From assembly GCF_004368785.1 (NCBI RefSeq), contig NZ_SODM01000001.1:744001-808000 (forward strand): 64,000 bases of DNA, given 5' to 3'. This stretch comes from Flavobacterium sp. 270 (GTDB taxonomy: Bacteria > Bacteroidota > Bacteroidia > Flavobacteriales > Flavobacteriaceae). The translations under genes and the position numbers were made by a program. Shown in pieces: positions 1 through 8,886 of this stretch (positions are counted from its first letter, which is position 1; each line of letters starts with the position of its first letter). The notes under the pieces are model-generated. The model worked only from the letters and a program-made list of their open reading frames with translations. It did not search any database and was not told where the DNA came from.

Positions 1-592
1 ATGCTTTTTCTAAAGCCTGAAAAAATTCTGTTGTTCCTTGGTCTAAACCTCCAACTCCTTGAATTCCTTCGATAATTACAGCTGTAACATCGCCTTTTGC
101 CAATTCAGCCTCAACTAATTCGATTTGATTTAGAGGAAGAAAAGTAACTTCTTGCTGTGCATTTATCGGCGCAACAATTTTTTTGTTATCAGTAACGGCT
201 ACGGCTGCAGAAGTTCTTCCGTGAAAAGAATTATGAAAAGCTACCACTCTTGATTTTCCGTTATGGAAAGAAGCTAATTTTAAAGCATTTTCATTTGCTT
301 CAGCTCCAGAACTGCATAAAAACAATTCATAATCTTCTAATCCTGAAAGTTTTCCTAATTTCTGTGCCAATTCAACCTGCAAAGGATTCTGAATTGCATT
401 CGAATAAAATCCTAAATGATCCAATTGATTTTTCAATTTGGCAACATAATCAGGTTGTGTATGTCCGATAGAAATTACACCGTGACCGCTGTATAAATCT
501 AAATATTCTACTCCTTTGTCATCTGTAATTGTGCAATCAACAGCTTTTACTGGAGTGATGTCGTATAATGGGTAAACGTTAAATAAGTTCAT
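1..592 (-). CDS. argD: Acetylornithine aminotransferase, 3' part outside window
   Basis: PLP-dependent class III aminotransferase of arginine biosynthesis, converting N-acetylglutamate semialdehyde to N-acetylornithine (or the succinylated equivalent used by some Bacteroidota). About 197 codons are visible; the frame runs open from the ATG at 590-592 to the left edge. Translation shows the N-terminus MNLFNVYPLYDITP, the cofactor-binding stretch LCSSGAEANENALKLA, then FHNSFHGRT and VIIEGIQGVGG, all typical of ArgD/RocD-type enzymes. The PLP lysine lies beyond the edge. It follows argC after about 80 nt containing an inverted repeat, so it is probably the fourth gene of the arg operon. Ornithine aminotransferase is the alternative; the neighbours favour argD. 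Confidence 0.9.
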   Translation of the reverse strand, partial: MNLFNVYPLYDITPVKAVDCTITDDKGVEYLDLYSGHGVISIGHTQPDYVAKLKNQLDHLGFYSNAIQNPLQVELAQKLGKLSGLEDYELFLCSSGAEANENALKLASFHNGKSRVVAFHNSFHGRTSAAVAVTDNKKIVAPINAQQEVTFLPLNQIELVEAELAKGDVTAVIIEGIQGVGGLDQGTTEFFQALEKA

Positions 593-599
593 TTGTTTT

Positions 600-668
600 T
601 TTGTTTAAAGTTTCAGGTTTCATGTTTCAAGTTACGTACAGAACTTGAAACTTAAAACATGAAACAAA
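600..668. repeat. Dispersed inverted repeat, GTTTCA type
   Basis: Between argC and argD. The left part carries tandem GTTTCA-type words (GTTTCAGGTTTCATGTTTCA) and the right part their complements (AACTTGAAAC, CATGAAAC), so the segment can form a hairpin or cruciform. The same words recur after the acyl-ACP thioesterase at 21966-22030, which suggests a dispersed intergenic family. It has no U-tract, so it is not a clear terminator. Confidence 0.6.
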
Positions 669-674
669 TTTTTT

Positions 675-1652
675 CTAAAATCCGCTTGGTTTCAAATGTA
701 AACCTGTGGTTTCTTCTAATCCGAACATTAAATTCATGTTTTGAATCGCTTGTCCTGAAGCACCTTTGGTTAAGTTATCGATAATTGATGTTATTAAAAC
801 CCGGTTTCCTTTTTTCAATAAACTAATGATACATTTATTCGTCTGAACTACTTGTTTCATATTAATGTTTGTAGTTGTAACCGTTACAAAAGGTTCATTT
901 TTGTAGAACTCTTCATATTTTGCAACTAATTGCTCCAAACTATCATCACATAAAGTATACAGCGTCGCGAAAATTCCTCTTGGAAAATCTCCTCTATTTG
1001 GAATAAATAACAATTCACTGTCAAAATCATCCTGAAGCTGTACCAAACTTTCTCCAATTTCACCTAAATGCTGGTGTTCAAAAGCTTTATAATGCGAAAA
1101 ATTATTATTTCTCCAGCTGAAATGAGATGTTTCTGAAAGACTTACTCCTGCTCCTGTCGAACCCGTTGTCGCATTAATATGAACATCATTATTCAACAGA
1201 TTATTTTTTGCTAAAGGCAATAATGCCAATTGAATAGCAGTTGCAAAACAACCTGGATTGGCAATATAATCTGCTTTTTTAATTTCTGTCTTGTTGATTT
1301 CAGGTAAACCGTAAACAAAATCTTTCTCTTCAAAATGAGCATCTTTATTCAATCTGAAATCATTTCCTAAATCAATGATTTTGGTATGACCTGCGAATTG
1401 ATTTTCTTTCAAAAATGAAATCGATTTTCCGTGACCTAAACACAAGAAAACCACATTTACATTTGGATTAATTTCATCAGTAAAGTTCATTTCGATATCG
1501 CCCATCAAATCGTGGTGCGCCACAGAAAGTGGTTTTCCGGCATTTGTGGTACTGTAAACAAAATCGATGTTTACTTTTGGGTGATACATTAAAATTCTGA
1601 TGAGTTCTCCGGCCGTGTAGCCCGAACCACCAATAATTCCGACATTAATCAT
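675..1652 (-). CDS. argC: N-acetyl-gamma-glutamyl-phosphate reductase
   Basis: NADPH-dependent reduction of N-acetylglutamyl phosphate to the semialdehyde, the third step of arginine synthesis, in the cytoplasm. The 325 residues fit the family. The N-terminal Rossmann motif GIIGGSGYTAGEL starts near residue 5, the catalytic cysteine is Cys135 in NPGCFATA, and the conserved histidine region HQHLGEIGE lies near residues 193-201. The start codon overlaps the 3' end of argG by 8 bp, consistent with translational coupling. The enzyme hands its product to the argD aminotransferase encoded next. Confidence 0.97.
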   Translation of the reverse strand: MINVGIIGGSGYTAGELIRILMYHPKVNIDFVYSTTNAGKPLSVAHHDLMGDIEMNFTDEINPNVNVVFLCLGHGKSISFLKENQFAGHTKIIDLGNDFRLNKDAHFEEKDFVYGLPEINKTEIKKADYIANPGCFATAIQLALLPLAKNNLLNNDVHINATTGSTGAGVSLSETSHFSWRNNNFSHYKAFEHQHLGEIGESLVQLQDDFDSELLFIPNRGDFPRGIFATLYTLCDDSLEQLVAKYEEFYKNEPFVTVTTTNINMKQVVQTNKCIISLLKKGNRVLITSIIDNLTKGASGQAIQNMNLMFGLEETTGLHLKPSGF

Positions 1653-2838
1653 GATCTAATTTATTTACAGATGAAAAGATGTTTTGAGCATTTCCTAAAA
1701 TCTTAATAAATCCTTTTGCATCGTCTGATGTCCAGGCATTATTCATTTCGCCGTACTGACCAAAACCTGTGTTCATTAAATCATTTTCAGATTCGATTCC
1801 GTCAAGTGAGAAATGATATGGTTTTAAAGAAACTGTTACAGTTCCGTTTACTGTTTTTTGAGTGTCTTGCAAGAAAGTTTCGATGTTTCTCATAACTGGA
1901 TCAAGGAATTGACCTTCGTGAAATAACATTCCGTACCAGTTTCCTAGTTGTTCTTTCCAATATTGCTGCCATTTTCCAAGAGTATGTTTCTCTAATAAAT
2001 GGTGCGCTTTGATGATAATTAAAGGTGCTGCGGCTTCAAAACCAACTCTACCTTTAATACCGATAATCGTATCACCTACGTGAATATCTCTTCCGATTGC
2101 GTAAGCGTTTGCTAATTTTTCTAATTCAACAATATTATTTGAAGGTTTATCTGTTTTTCCGTTAAGACCAACTAATTCTCCTTGTTCAAAATGAAGCGTT
2201 ACTTTTTCTTCACCCTCTTTTTGCAATTGAGAAGGATAAGCTTCACTTGGCAATGGTTTTGAAGAAGTCAAAGTTTCTTTTCCTCCAACGCTTGTTCCCC
2301 AAAGTCCTTTATTGATAGAATATTGTGCTTTTTCCCAAGAATAGTGTACTCCGTTTTGAGCCAGATAATCTACTTCTTCTTGTCTAGATAATTTTAAATC
2401 TCTAATTGGCGTAATAATTTCGATTTCCGGAGCAATAGTCTGGAAAATCAAATCAAAACGAATCTGGTCGTTTCCTGCACCTGTACTTCCGTGTGCGATT
2501 GCGCTTGCTCCCACTTTTTTAGCGTATTTTATAGCTTCAATTGCTTGAAAAACACGCTCTGCACTTACAGATAATGGATAAGTATTGTTTTTTAATACGT
2601 TTCCGAAAATCAAATATTTTATTGCTTTATCATAATATTTGTCTACGATGGTTAGGTTCGCGTGTTGTGCGCTTCCTAATTCGTAAGCTCTTGATTCAAT
2701 AGCTGTTAATTCTTCAGCAGAAAATCCTCCTGTATCTACAAGTACAGTGTGAACTTCGTATCCTTTTTCATTTTTTAAATATTTCAAACAATACGAGGTA
2801 TCTAATCCTCCGCTATAAGCTAATACTACTTTTTTCAT
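1645..2838 (-). CDS. argG: Argininosuccinate synthase
   Basis: ATP-dependent ligation of citrulline and aspartate to argininosuccinate, the penultimate step of arginine synthesis. The 397-residue product has the N-type ATP pyrophosphatase loop AYSGGLDTS at residues 7-15, the family motif SVSAERVFQA near 90, and AHGSTGAGNDQIRFD near 115-129. It lies 62 nt after the acetyltransferase gene and overlaps argC by 8 bp, so it is the second gene of the operon. Length and motifs are complete. Confidence 0.97.
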   Translation of the reverse strand: MKKVVLAYSGGLDTSYCLKYLKNEKGYEVHTVLVDTGGFSAEELTAIESRAYELGSAQHANLTIVDKYYDKAIKYLIFGNVLKNNTYPLSVSAERVFQAIEAIKYAKKVGASAIAHGSTGAGNDQIRFDLIFQTIAPEIEIITPIRDLKLSRQEEVDYLAQNGVHYSWEKAQYSINKGLWGTSVGGKETLTSSKPLPSEAYPSQLQKEGEEKVTLHFEQGELVGLNGKTDKPSNNIVELEKLANAYAIGRDIHVGDTIIGIKGRVGFEAAAPLIIIKAHHLLEKHTLGKWQQYWKEQLGNWYGMLFHEGQFLDPVMRNIETFLQDTQKTVNGTVTVSLKPYHFSLDGIESENDLMNTGFGQYGEMNNAWTSDDAKGFIKILGNAQNIFSSVNKLDHD

Positions 2839-2900
2839 TTTTTATAATTTAGGCTAATACTTTCGTATGCAGCAGTTGAGATTTTTTCTATTTTATTTTA

Positions 2901-3536
2901 TTAAAAAAATAATGCCATTATTTTATTTAAAAATAAAGCTTGTTTAATTTTTTTCAGCCTTTTTAAAACAGCTTCGTTAAAAGGATGTCTTGGCGGATTT
3001 TTTTGTTTTTCTTTTGGGTCGTATAACATTCCGGTACAAAGGCACATTTTGTTTTCTTTGCTTTGCAGGATTTGAAAATTGGTACAGGTTTTACAGCCCG
3101 CCCAAAAACTCGGATCGGTTGTTAACTCTGAGAAAGGAACTGGTTTGTACCCTAACTCAGAATTGATTTTCATAACTGCCAAACCAGTAGTAATTCCGAA
3201 AATTTTAGCATCTGGAAATCTTTCTAAAGAATAATCAAAAACTTTTGATTTTATCTTTTTGGCCAAACCTAAACTTCTGTAATCCGGGTGTACAATCAAT
3301 CCTGAATGTGCCACGAATTTTCCATGTTGCCAGCTTTCTATGTAGCAAAAACCTGCAAACTTTCCATCAGCCAGTGCAATCATTGCATCACCGTTTGCCA
3401 TTTTTTTCTGAATGTACTCAGGAGTTCTCTTAGCAATCCCCGTACCTCTTAACAAGGCAGACGATTCTATCGTATCGCAAATTTCCTGTGCGAATTTGAA
3501 GTGTTCTTCTTGAGTTACAACAATAGATATCTTCAT
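2901..3536 (-). CDS. GNAT acetyltransferase heading the arg operon
   Basis: GCN5-related N-acetyltransferase, 211 aa. The acetyl-CoA pyrophosphate-binding loop is visible as LIVHPDYRSLGLAKK at about residues 80-94. Because it is the first gene of the arginine cluster, it probably supplies the acylation of glutamate (an ArgA-like role); this is inference from position. Unusual for a GNAT protein, the C-terminal part carries a cysteine cluster (Cys148, Cys151, Cys165, Cys167) that could bind a metal, followed by a basic tail with Lys and Arg clusters. The ATG at 3534-3536 lies about 320 nt downstream of the predicted promoter, leaving a long leader. Some other amino acid acetyltransferase activity is possible. 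Confidence 0.85.
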   Translation of the reverse strand: MKISIVVTQEEHFKFAQEICDTIESSALLRGTGIAKRTPEYIQKKMANGDAMIALADGKFAGFCYIESWQHGKFVAHSGLIVHPDYRSLGLAKKIKSKVFDYSLERFPDAKIFGITTGLAVMKINSELGYKPVPFSELTTDPSFWAGCKTCTNFQILQSKENKMCLCTGMLYDPKEKQKNPPRHPFNEAVLKRLKKIKQALFLNKIMALFF

Positions 3537-3692
3537 TTCAATAATTGAAGTTAGAGTTAAAAATTAAAACTTGTTGTTTAGCTTGAAATCCTGAAATCAA
3601 TCCAATAAAAATAGACAAAATAGAAGTAACATTCTCAAAATCAAAAGATTGATCAAGAAAATTTACAAAAAAATAAATACTTTTAGGATATG

Positions 3693-3709
3693 TTTGTCCA
3701 ATGGACAAA
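3693..3709. promoter_or_regulatory. Perfect 8+1+8 palindrome in the arg leader
   Basis: TTTGTCCAATGGACAAA is a perfect inverted repeat around one central base. In RNA it would be a 7-bp hairpin with a 3-nt loop. One arm is also complementary to the GGACAAA segment of the upstream structured leader (plus-strand positions 3816-3822), so it could compete for that helix. It may instead be a protein operator. Confidence 0.55.
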
Positions 3710-3737
3710 TTATATGATTTCAAAATGAAAAATGGAT

Positions 3738-3859
3738 ATGAATAAATATACGGGCGAAAAACTCAGTGAATACTATAGAGATAGCATCCGTACCTCGGGA
3801 GAGGTAATCGGTGAGTTTGTCCGTGACAAAGAAGTTATATGTAAACTTATTTTATTCAT
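3738..3859 (-). ncRNA. Candidate structured leader RNA of the arg operon
   Basis: Read on the minus strand, the predicted transcript starts with ATGAATAAA (3859-3851), which pairs perfectly with TTTATTCAT (3746-3738) to close a domain of about 120 nt. Inside, ACGG and AACTCA on the 5' side pair with TGAGTT and CCGT on the 3' side. This encloses two hairpins: CCG-ATT-ACCTC-TCCC-GAGGT-A-CGG, and ATGCTAT-CTCT-ATAGTAT with one G-T pair. The result is a plausible three-way junction, as in riboswitch aptamers. I do not recognise a known riboswitch or ribozyme core. The position at the very 5' end of an amino acid operon suggests regulation of arginine genes; ligand and mechanism are unknown. Confidence 0.5.
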
Positions 3860-3864
3860 CGCTG

Positions 3865-3898
3865 CAAATGTACACTATTTTTTATTTTTTAAAACAAA
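3865..3898 (-). promoter_or_regulatory. Predicted promoter of the arg operon
   Basis: On the minus strand, TACATTTG (3872-3865) matches the Bacteroidota -7 consensus TAnnTTTG exactly. TTTG (3898-3895) lies 22 nt upstream as a -33 element, slightly wider than the usual spacing. Transcription would start near 3858-3861, at the 5' arm of the structured leader. Confidence 0.65.
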
Positions 3899-4030
3899 AA
3901 ATATATTTTCTAACATTTTTTTAATGTTTTGTTGTTTTTTTGAAGACACTAAGATTATAAGTTGCTAAGGTTCTGAGCTTTTTAAATTTAAAACCTAAGA
4001 TATGGAACTTTAAAAATGTAGTTATAAAAG

Positions 4031-4060
4031 AAAACCCGATAGTTTAGACTATCGGGTTTT
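4031..4060 (-). terminator. Terminator after the M1 peptidase gene
   Basis: Perfect 13-bp stem (AAAACCCGATAGT and its complement) with a 4-nt loop TTAG, flanked by A and T runs. It lies 22 nt past the stop codon of the peptidase gene. Confidence 0.85.
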
Positions 4061-4081
4061 AAGAACTTTATGATTATAAAA

Positions 4082-6352
4082 CTATTTTTTAGTAAACGGT
4101 ATTGTCTGACCATTTCCTATAACAATCATATCAAAACTTGTTTTCGCTTCATTAAATTTAAATTTTAATCCAGCGCTTTTAGATTCGAATGTGTCTTTTT
4201 CGTTTTCTACAGGTTTAACCGAAAACTTTGGATAATCTGTAATTTCAACATTCAAAGTGCTTGCTTTTTCTGTAATGTCAATTGTTATAGGAGCTAATTT
4301 CGTACTGTAATTTCCTAAATAAGCATCTAAAACAACATCTTTTTCTACTTTACCGTTTCCCGAAGTCCACACATTGTTTTTTTCGTTATTATCCGGGAAA
4401 ACGTGATCTGGATCTAATGTTATGCTTTCAATTTCTTCTGTAGAATTATGTTTGAATGACCAAACGTTGTTACGCTGCCAAATTTCTACTGGTAATTTTA
4501 CTCTTGTTACTTTTCCGCTTTTTGTTTTTACATCCAAAACAATTGGCATTGGCATTTTATCGAAATTTTCAACTGTAATTATTACTCCTTTTGCCGGGTC
4601 ATTTTTTACATATTTAATACTATTGATACCTTGATCAAAACGCCAGTTGTTTATAAACCAACTTCTCCAGAACCAGCTTAAATCTTCTCCTGCAACATTT
4701 TCTATTGTTCTAAAGAAATCGTCTGGAGTTGGGTGTTTGTATGCCCAACGCTCTACATAAGTGCGTAATGCTTTATCAAAACGTTCTTGTCCTAAAATTT
4801 GTTCTCTCAGGATTACTAATCCAGCACTTGGCTTAGAATAACATAAAGTTCCAATATTTGCCTCTTTCATATTATCTGGAGAACTTAAAATAGGCTCTAA
4901 TTCAGGACTTGTAAAATCTTCTGATTCTTCGTGTAAATCTGCCGGTTTTTGTTTGTATTCTCCGTTATTAAAATCAAAAGAACTTACAGAATTGATAAAT
5001 GTATTAAAACCTTCATCCATCCATGCAAAATAGCGTTCGTTTGACCCCACAATCATTGGGAACCAAATGTGTCCAAATTCGTGGTCTGTAACTCCCCATA
5101 AATCGTCTCCTTTAGATTTCCATCCGCAGAAAACAATTCCAGGATATTCCATTCCGCCTTCGTTTCCTGCTACGTTTGTTGCTGCTGGATAAGGATATTC
5201 AAACCATCTTTTTGAGTAATTTTCTATCGAACTTTTTACATATTCTGTAGAACGTCCCCAAGCATCATTTCCGTTACTTTCTACAGGATATGCAGATAAT
5301 GCAAATGATTTTTTACCGCTTGGTAAGTTTATTTTTGCTCCATCTAAAATAAAAGCTGGAGAAGATGCCCAAGAAAAATCACGAGCATTTTTTATTTGGT
5401 AATGCCACGTTTTCTCTCCCGAAGCATTAGTTTTTGCAGCACCAGCTACTTCATCAGCAGAACGAATAATTACCGTTTTATCACTTTGTGCTGCATCTTT
5501 GCATCTTTTAAATTGCTCTGCAGAATATACTTCGGCACCATTTAAAAGTTCTCCAGATCCTACAACATAATGATTTGCAGGAACTGTAATTTTTACGTCA
5601 AAATTTCCGTATTCTAAGTAAAACTCAGAAGCGCCCAAATAAGGAGCAGTATTCCAACCTCTTACATCATCATACACACACATACGCGGGTACCATTGTG
5701 CTATGGTGAAAATTTTTCCGTTTTTAGTTTCTAAAACTCCCATTCTGTCAGATCCTTCAAAAGGAGCAATAAACGAAAATTCAATTTTAATTTTTACAGA
5801 AGCTCCTTTTGCGGCTAATTCCTGCGGAAGGAAAATCTGCATTCTAGTATCGGTAATGATATATTTTACAGCAGTTTCGGTTTTATTTTTTCCTGTAGAA
5901 ATTACTTTTACTGATTTTATCTTATTTCCACCATCAAAAACCTGACCTTGAGCACCGTTACGACTTCCTGTTAATGGTACAACGGCATTTCCTCTTGAAT
6001 CTTCTTTGAATAAATTCTGATCTAAATACAACCATAAAAATGATAATTTATCAGGGCTATTATTTGTATAGGTAATTTCGTCTGTTCCTACAATTTCATT
6101 TGTAGTTCCGTTAAGCTTCGCCGTTAATTGATAATCAGCTCTGTTCTGCCAGTACTCTACTCCCGGCTGACCGCTTGCTGTACGCGTAGATGTTCCGTTT
6201 TTAGTATAAAAATTTGGTGCAAATGCATCGTGATAATTATAATTATTTACTGGATTTGCTGTTGTAGATGCAGGCGTTTGCTGCGCCCAAACAGAAGAAA
6301 TCCCAACAAATAAAGCCATGGTCAAAGTGACTTTTAAGGAATGCTTTTTCAT
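4082..6352 (-). CDS. M1 family zinc metallopeptidase, secreted
   Basis: Aminopeptidase-type zinc peptidase of 756 aa. The zinc motif HEFGH is at residues 424-428 with the third ligand Glu447 in WMDEGFN, and the exopeptidase-type substrate motif appears as NEGGMEYPG at about 397-405 (counterpart of GAMEN). The N-terminus [25 protein letters not shown] is a Sec signal peptide. I chose the ATG at 6350-6352 because the 28 residues that a longer frame adds do not resemble an export signal start. The protein is probably periplasmic or surface-exposed and degrades peptides. It is a single gene with its own terminator, transcribed divergently from the neighbouring epimerase gene. Confidence 0.93.
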   Translation of the reverse strand: MKKHSLKVTLTMALFVGISSVWAQQTPASTTANPVNNYNYHDAFAPNFYTKNGTSTRTASGQPGVEYWQNRADYQLTAKLNGTTNEIVGTDEITYTNNSPDKLSFLWLYLDQNLFKEDSRGNAVVPLTGSRNGAQGQVFDGGNKIKSVKVISTGKNKTETAVKYIITDTRMQIFLPQELAAKGASVKIKIEFSFIAPFEGSDRMGVLETKNGKIFTIAQWYPRMCVYDDVRGWNTAPYLGASEFYLEYGNFDVKITVPANHYVVGSGELLNGAEVYSAEQFKRCKDAAQSDKTVIIRSADEVAGAAKTNASGEKTWHYQIKNARDFSWASSPAFILDGAKINLPSGKKSFALSAYPVESNGNDAWGRSTEYVKSSIENYSKRWFEYPYPAATNVAGNEGGMEYPGIVFCGWKSKGDDLWGVTDHEFGHIWFPMIVGSNERYFAWMDEGFNTFINSVSSFDFNNGEYKQKPADLHEESEDFTSPELEPILSSPDNMKEANIGTLCYSKPSAGLVILREQILGQERFDKALRTYVERWAYKHPTPDDFFRTIENVAGEDLSWFWRSWFINNWRFDQGINSIKYVKNDPAKGVIITVENFDKMPMPIVLDVKTKSGKVTRVKLPVEIWQRNNVWSFKHNSTEEIESITLDPDHVFPDNNEKNNVWTSGNGKVEKDVVLDAYLGNYSTKLAPITIDITEKASTLNVEITDYPKFSVKPVENEKDTFESKSAGLKFKFNEAKTSFDMIVIGNGQTIPFTKK

Positions 6353-6537
6353 ATTTTTTAGCTGTTTATGTAGCAAATTAATGAAAAAAAAAGCTATCGA
6401 AAGAGAAAACTGGAAAGATAAATTGAATTTTAGCAAAATTTTATCAAAAAAATAAATTAAGCTTTTTTCCTAAAAAAATAAAATTTATAAAATACATTTA
6501 CATCAATATAAAATTTATTCATTTCAATCTTACCACT

Positions 6538-7389
6538 TTGAATACAACAATCTCAAATTCAACACTAACTGCTTCAATAAAACATTTGGGGGCAGAATTG
6601 TTTTCATTAAAAGACAATCAAAATAAAGAATATATCTGGGAGGGAAACCCTGATTTTTGGGGTAAGCATTCTCCTATTCTTTTTCCTATAGTAGGCACTT
6701 TAAAAAACAATACTTATACAATTGAAGGAAAAGAATATCAATTACCGCGACATGGTTTTGCTCGCGACATGGAATTCATTCTAATTGAAAAAACCGAAAA
6801 CAGCGCTGTTTTTTCTTTACAATCTTCTACAGAAACACTATCAAAATATCCTTTTGAGTTTGAATTACAGCTTATTTATACATTGCATGAGTATACTTTG
6901 GATATAGAATATAAAGTTATTAATAAAAGTGAAAATAAAATACCTTTTTCTATTGGAGCGCATCCAGCGATTGCTTTACCAGAAAATTTTGAAAATTATG
7001 CTTTTAAATTTGAAAAACAAGAAACTCTTACCTATTATCTTTTAGAGAATGATTTGATTTCTAATAAAACTAAAGTTTTGGAAACAAATAACAATGAAGT
7101 TCCTTTAAATTATGAATTATTTAAAAATGATGCTTTAATTTTTAAGGCTTTAGAATCAAATTCGCTTACGATTTTAGAAAATTCTAAACCATATATTAAA
7201 GTAGATTTTGAAGATTTTCCGAGTTTAGGAATCTGGACCAAAGAAAAAGCGCCTTTTATTTGTATAGAACCTTGGTTTGGCTATTCTGATACCGATAGTA
7301 ATTCGGGAGATTTATTTGAGAAAGAAGGAATTATTGTTTTGGATGCTAATGCAGATTTCAATTCAAAATTTAGTATTAAAATATTATAA
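6538..7389 (+). CDS. Aldose 1-epimerase family protein
   Basis: Galactose mutarotase-like fold enzyme of 283 aa. The catalytic elements are RHGFAR with His72, GAHPAI with His142, and the base Glu244 in ICIEPWFGY, as expected for aldose or hexose-6-phosphate mutarotases. Family members interconvert sugar anomers; the exact sugar cannot be told from sequence. The only plausible start is a TTG at 6538, because the frame has no ATG upstream and the conserved beta-sandwich begins within the first ten residues. An acetyltransferase gene follows after 9 nt, probably in the same transcript. Confidence 0.88.
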   Translation: MNTTISNSTLTASIKHLGAELFSLKDNQNKEYIWEGNPDFWGKHSPILFPIVGTLKNNTYTIEGKEYQLPRHGFARDMEFILIEKTENSAVFSLQSSTETLSKYPFEFELQLIYTLHEYTLDIEYKVINKSENKIPFSIGAHPAIALPENFENYAFKFEKQETLTYYLLENDLISNKTKVLETNNNEVPLNYELFKNDALIFKALESNSLTILENSKPYIKVDFEDFPSLGIWTKEKAPFICIEPWFGYSDTDSNSGDLFEKEGIIVLDANADFNSKFSIKIL

Positions 7390-7398
7390 TTCATAGAG

Positions 7399-7947
7399 AT
7401 GTTAGAATTTAACTTTAGTCCTTTTCCAGTTATAGAGACAGAACGCCTGCTTTTAAGAAGAATAACTAATGATGATGTCAATGAAATTTTCGACTTGCGT
7501 TCGAATCCTGAAACCATGAAGTACATTCCGCGTCCGTTGGTAAAAAACAACGACGAAGCTTTGGCTCACATTACTATGATTGATGATAAAGTAAATGACA
7601 ATACAGGAATTAATTGGGCAATTACTTTAAAAGATAATCCAAAACTATTAGGAATTATTGGATACTACAGATTACAGCCTGAAAATTATCGTGCAGAAAT
7701 TGGTTATATGTTATTACCCAAATTTCATGGAAAAGGAATTATTTCTGAAGCCGTGATGCGATTAATACGATACGGTTTTCAAGATTTAAAACTACATTCT
7801 ATTGAAGCAGTTATTGACCCTGAGAATATCGCTTCTGAAAAGGTATTACAAAAGTGCAGTTTTGTAAAAGAAGCTCATTTTAAAGAATCTGATTTTTGGG
7901 ATGGTCAATTTCGCGATAAGGTAATATACTCATTATTAGAAAAATAA
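7399..7947 (+). CDS. GNAT acetyltransferase, RimJ/RimL type
   Basis: N-acetyltransferase of 182 aa. Typical features are the N-terminal ETERLLLRRI strand, the AEIGYMLLPKFHGKG block (about residues 101-115) that forms the acetyl-CoA binding loop, and IDPENIASEKVLQKCSF near the C-terminus, where this family has the N-x-x-S-x-x-x-x-x-K helix. RimJ/RimL-like members acetylate ribosomal proteins, other protein N-termini or small amines; the substrate here is unknown. It begins 9 nt after the epimerase gene and probably shares its transcript. Confidence 0.9.
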   Translation: MLEFNFSPFPVIETERLLLRRITNDDVNEIFDLRSNPETMKYIPRPLVKNNDEALAHITMIDDKVNDNTGINWAITLKDNPKLLGIIGYYRLQPENYRAEIGYMLLPKFHGKGIISEAVMRLIRYGFQDLKLHSIEAVIDPENIASEKVLQKCSFVKEAHFKESDFWDGQFRDKVIYSLLEK

Positions 7948-8022
7948 CTTTTCGTTTGTTTTAAAAAGAAATAATTCACATTAAAACCTTATTGTGATGC
8001 ACTAGAAACTATTCTATTGCGT

Positions 8023-8030
8023 TATATTTG
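8023..8030 (+). promoter_or_regulatory. -7 promoter element, TATATTTG
   Basis: Exact match to TAnnTTTG 53 bp before the ATG at 8084. I see no good -33 element at the expected distance. Confidence 0.5.
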
Positions 8031-8083
8031 CACGCAAAATAAGGAATCCAAACCTTATTATTTCCTAAAAACAAATAATTATT

Positions 8084-8638
8084 ATGAGAAAATTTTTGCC
8101 ACTAATTGTTCTTTTATTTACAATTCAATTACAAAGTCAAACTTTTATAAAATTTAATGCTGCTACAGCGTTAGTTGCCATTCCAAATATTGGTATAGAA
8201 ACTAGTATTGGAGAAAAAACTACTGTAAATTTAGATGCTATGGCCTCTTTCTGGAAGTCTTTTAATGGTCATAGCCCAATGGAATTTTACACTTTTACGG
8301 CTGAATTACGTTATCATTTTAAAGAAAAATATAATGGTTTTTATGTTGGTGGTAATGCTGGACCAGATATTTATAAACTACAAAAATGGAATTATTTCGA
8401 TTCGAATAGGTATGAACACGGTTATGGTTATCGTTTGGGAGTTAGTGTTGGATACAATATAAAACTCAACGATAAGTTTGTATTAGATATTTTTGCTGGC
8501 GGTGGCTGGCATCAAGGTTTTTATCATGGTAAATATAATGACGGAACTCCTGGTCGTTATGATAAGGCACAAAATTGGAACAAAAGCGGTGAATGGCTTC
8601 CGTACCGTGGAGGCGTAATGATTTCGTATAAATTATAG
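8084..8638 (+). CDS. Small outer membrane beta-barrel protein, DUF3575-like
   Basis: 184 aa with a clear Sec signal peptide (MRKFLPLIVLLFTIQLQSQ). The rest shows alternating short amphipathic strands rich in Tyr, Phe and Gly (FYTFTAELRYHF, NGFYVGGNAG, YGYRLGVSVGYNI, FVLDIFAGGGWHQ) and ends in MISYKL, an outer membrane barrel ending. The pattern resembles DUF3575 proteins of Bacteroidota, whose function is unknown. It is a single gene with its own -7 element. Its stop overlaps by 6 bp the stop of the convergent VF530-like gene. Confidence 0.8.
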   Translation: MRKFLPLIVLLFTIQLQSQTFIKFNAATALVAIPNIGIETSIGEKTTVNLDAMASFWKSFNGHSPMEFYTFTAELRYHFKEKYNGFYVGGNAGPDIYKLQKWNYFDSNRYEHGYGYRLGVSVGYNIKLNDKFVLDIFAGGGWHQGFYHGKYNDGTPGRYDKAQNWNKSGEWLPYRGGVMISYKL

Positions 8639-8863
8639 TTTAAAAAATTTAGGAAGCGATTTTATATAAAGATCTTCGACTTTTTTACGAGCCCAATCGG
8701 TTTTTCTTAGAAATGTGAGACTTGATTTTACGCTCGGATTTGATAAAAAACATTTTACAGGAATTAATTCTCCTAAAGTATCAAAGCCATAATAGTCTAC
8801 TAATGATTCAACTATTTTTTGAAGTGTAATACCGTGAAGAGGATCTTTTGATTGATTTTCCAT
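8633..8863 (-). CDS. VF530-like (DUF2132) small DNA-binding-family protein
   Basis: 76 aa, matching the compact VF530/DUF2132 family by the motif DPLHGITLQKIVESLV at its N-terminus and FLRKTDWARKKVEDLY near its C-terminus. Family members are small helical proteins proposed to bind DNA; the cellular role is not established. The 3' end overlaps that of the convergent barrel-protein gene by 6 bp. Confidence 0.85.
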   Translation of the reverse strand: MENQSKDPLHGITLQKIVESLVDYYGFDTLGELIPVKCFLSNPSVKSSLTFLRKTDWARKKVEDLYIKSLPKFFKL

Positions 8864-8886
8864 TTTATAAAATTTAAATAATATTA

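Noticed and set aside
3538..3723. 61-codon ORF on the minus strand just before the GNAT gene
   Set aside because: It needs a TTG start, has no family features, and overlaps the leader with its palindrome; better explained as untranslated leader.
3738..3859. Known ribozyme or riboswitch class for the arg leader
   Set aside because: I looked for hammerhead, TPP, SAM and cobalamin signature words by eye and found none, so no family name is given.
3732..3968. 78-codon ORF on the plus strand
   Set aside because: It is antisense to the structured leader and promoter of the arg operon and shows no protein features.
6353..6436. Longer N-terminus of the M1 peptidase from 6436
   Set aside because: The added 28 residues precede a perfect signal peptide start at 6352 and are not needed for export.
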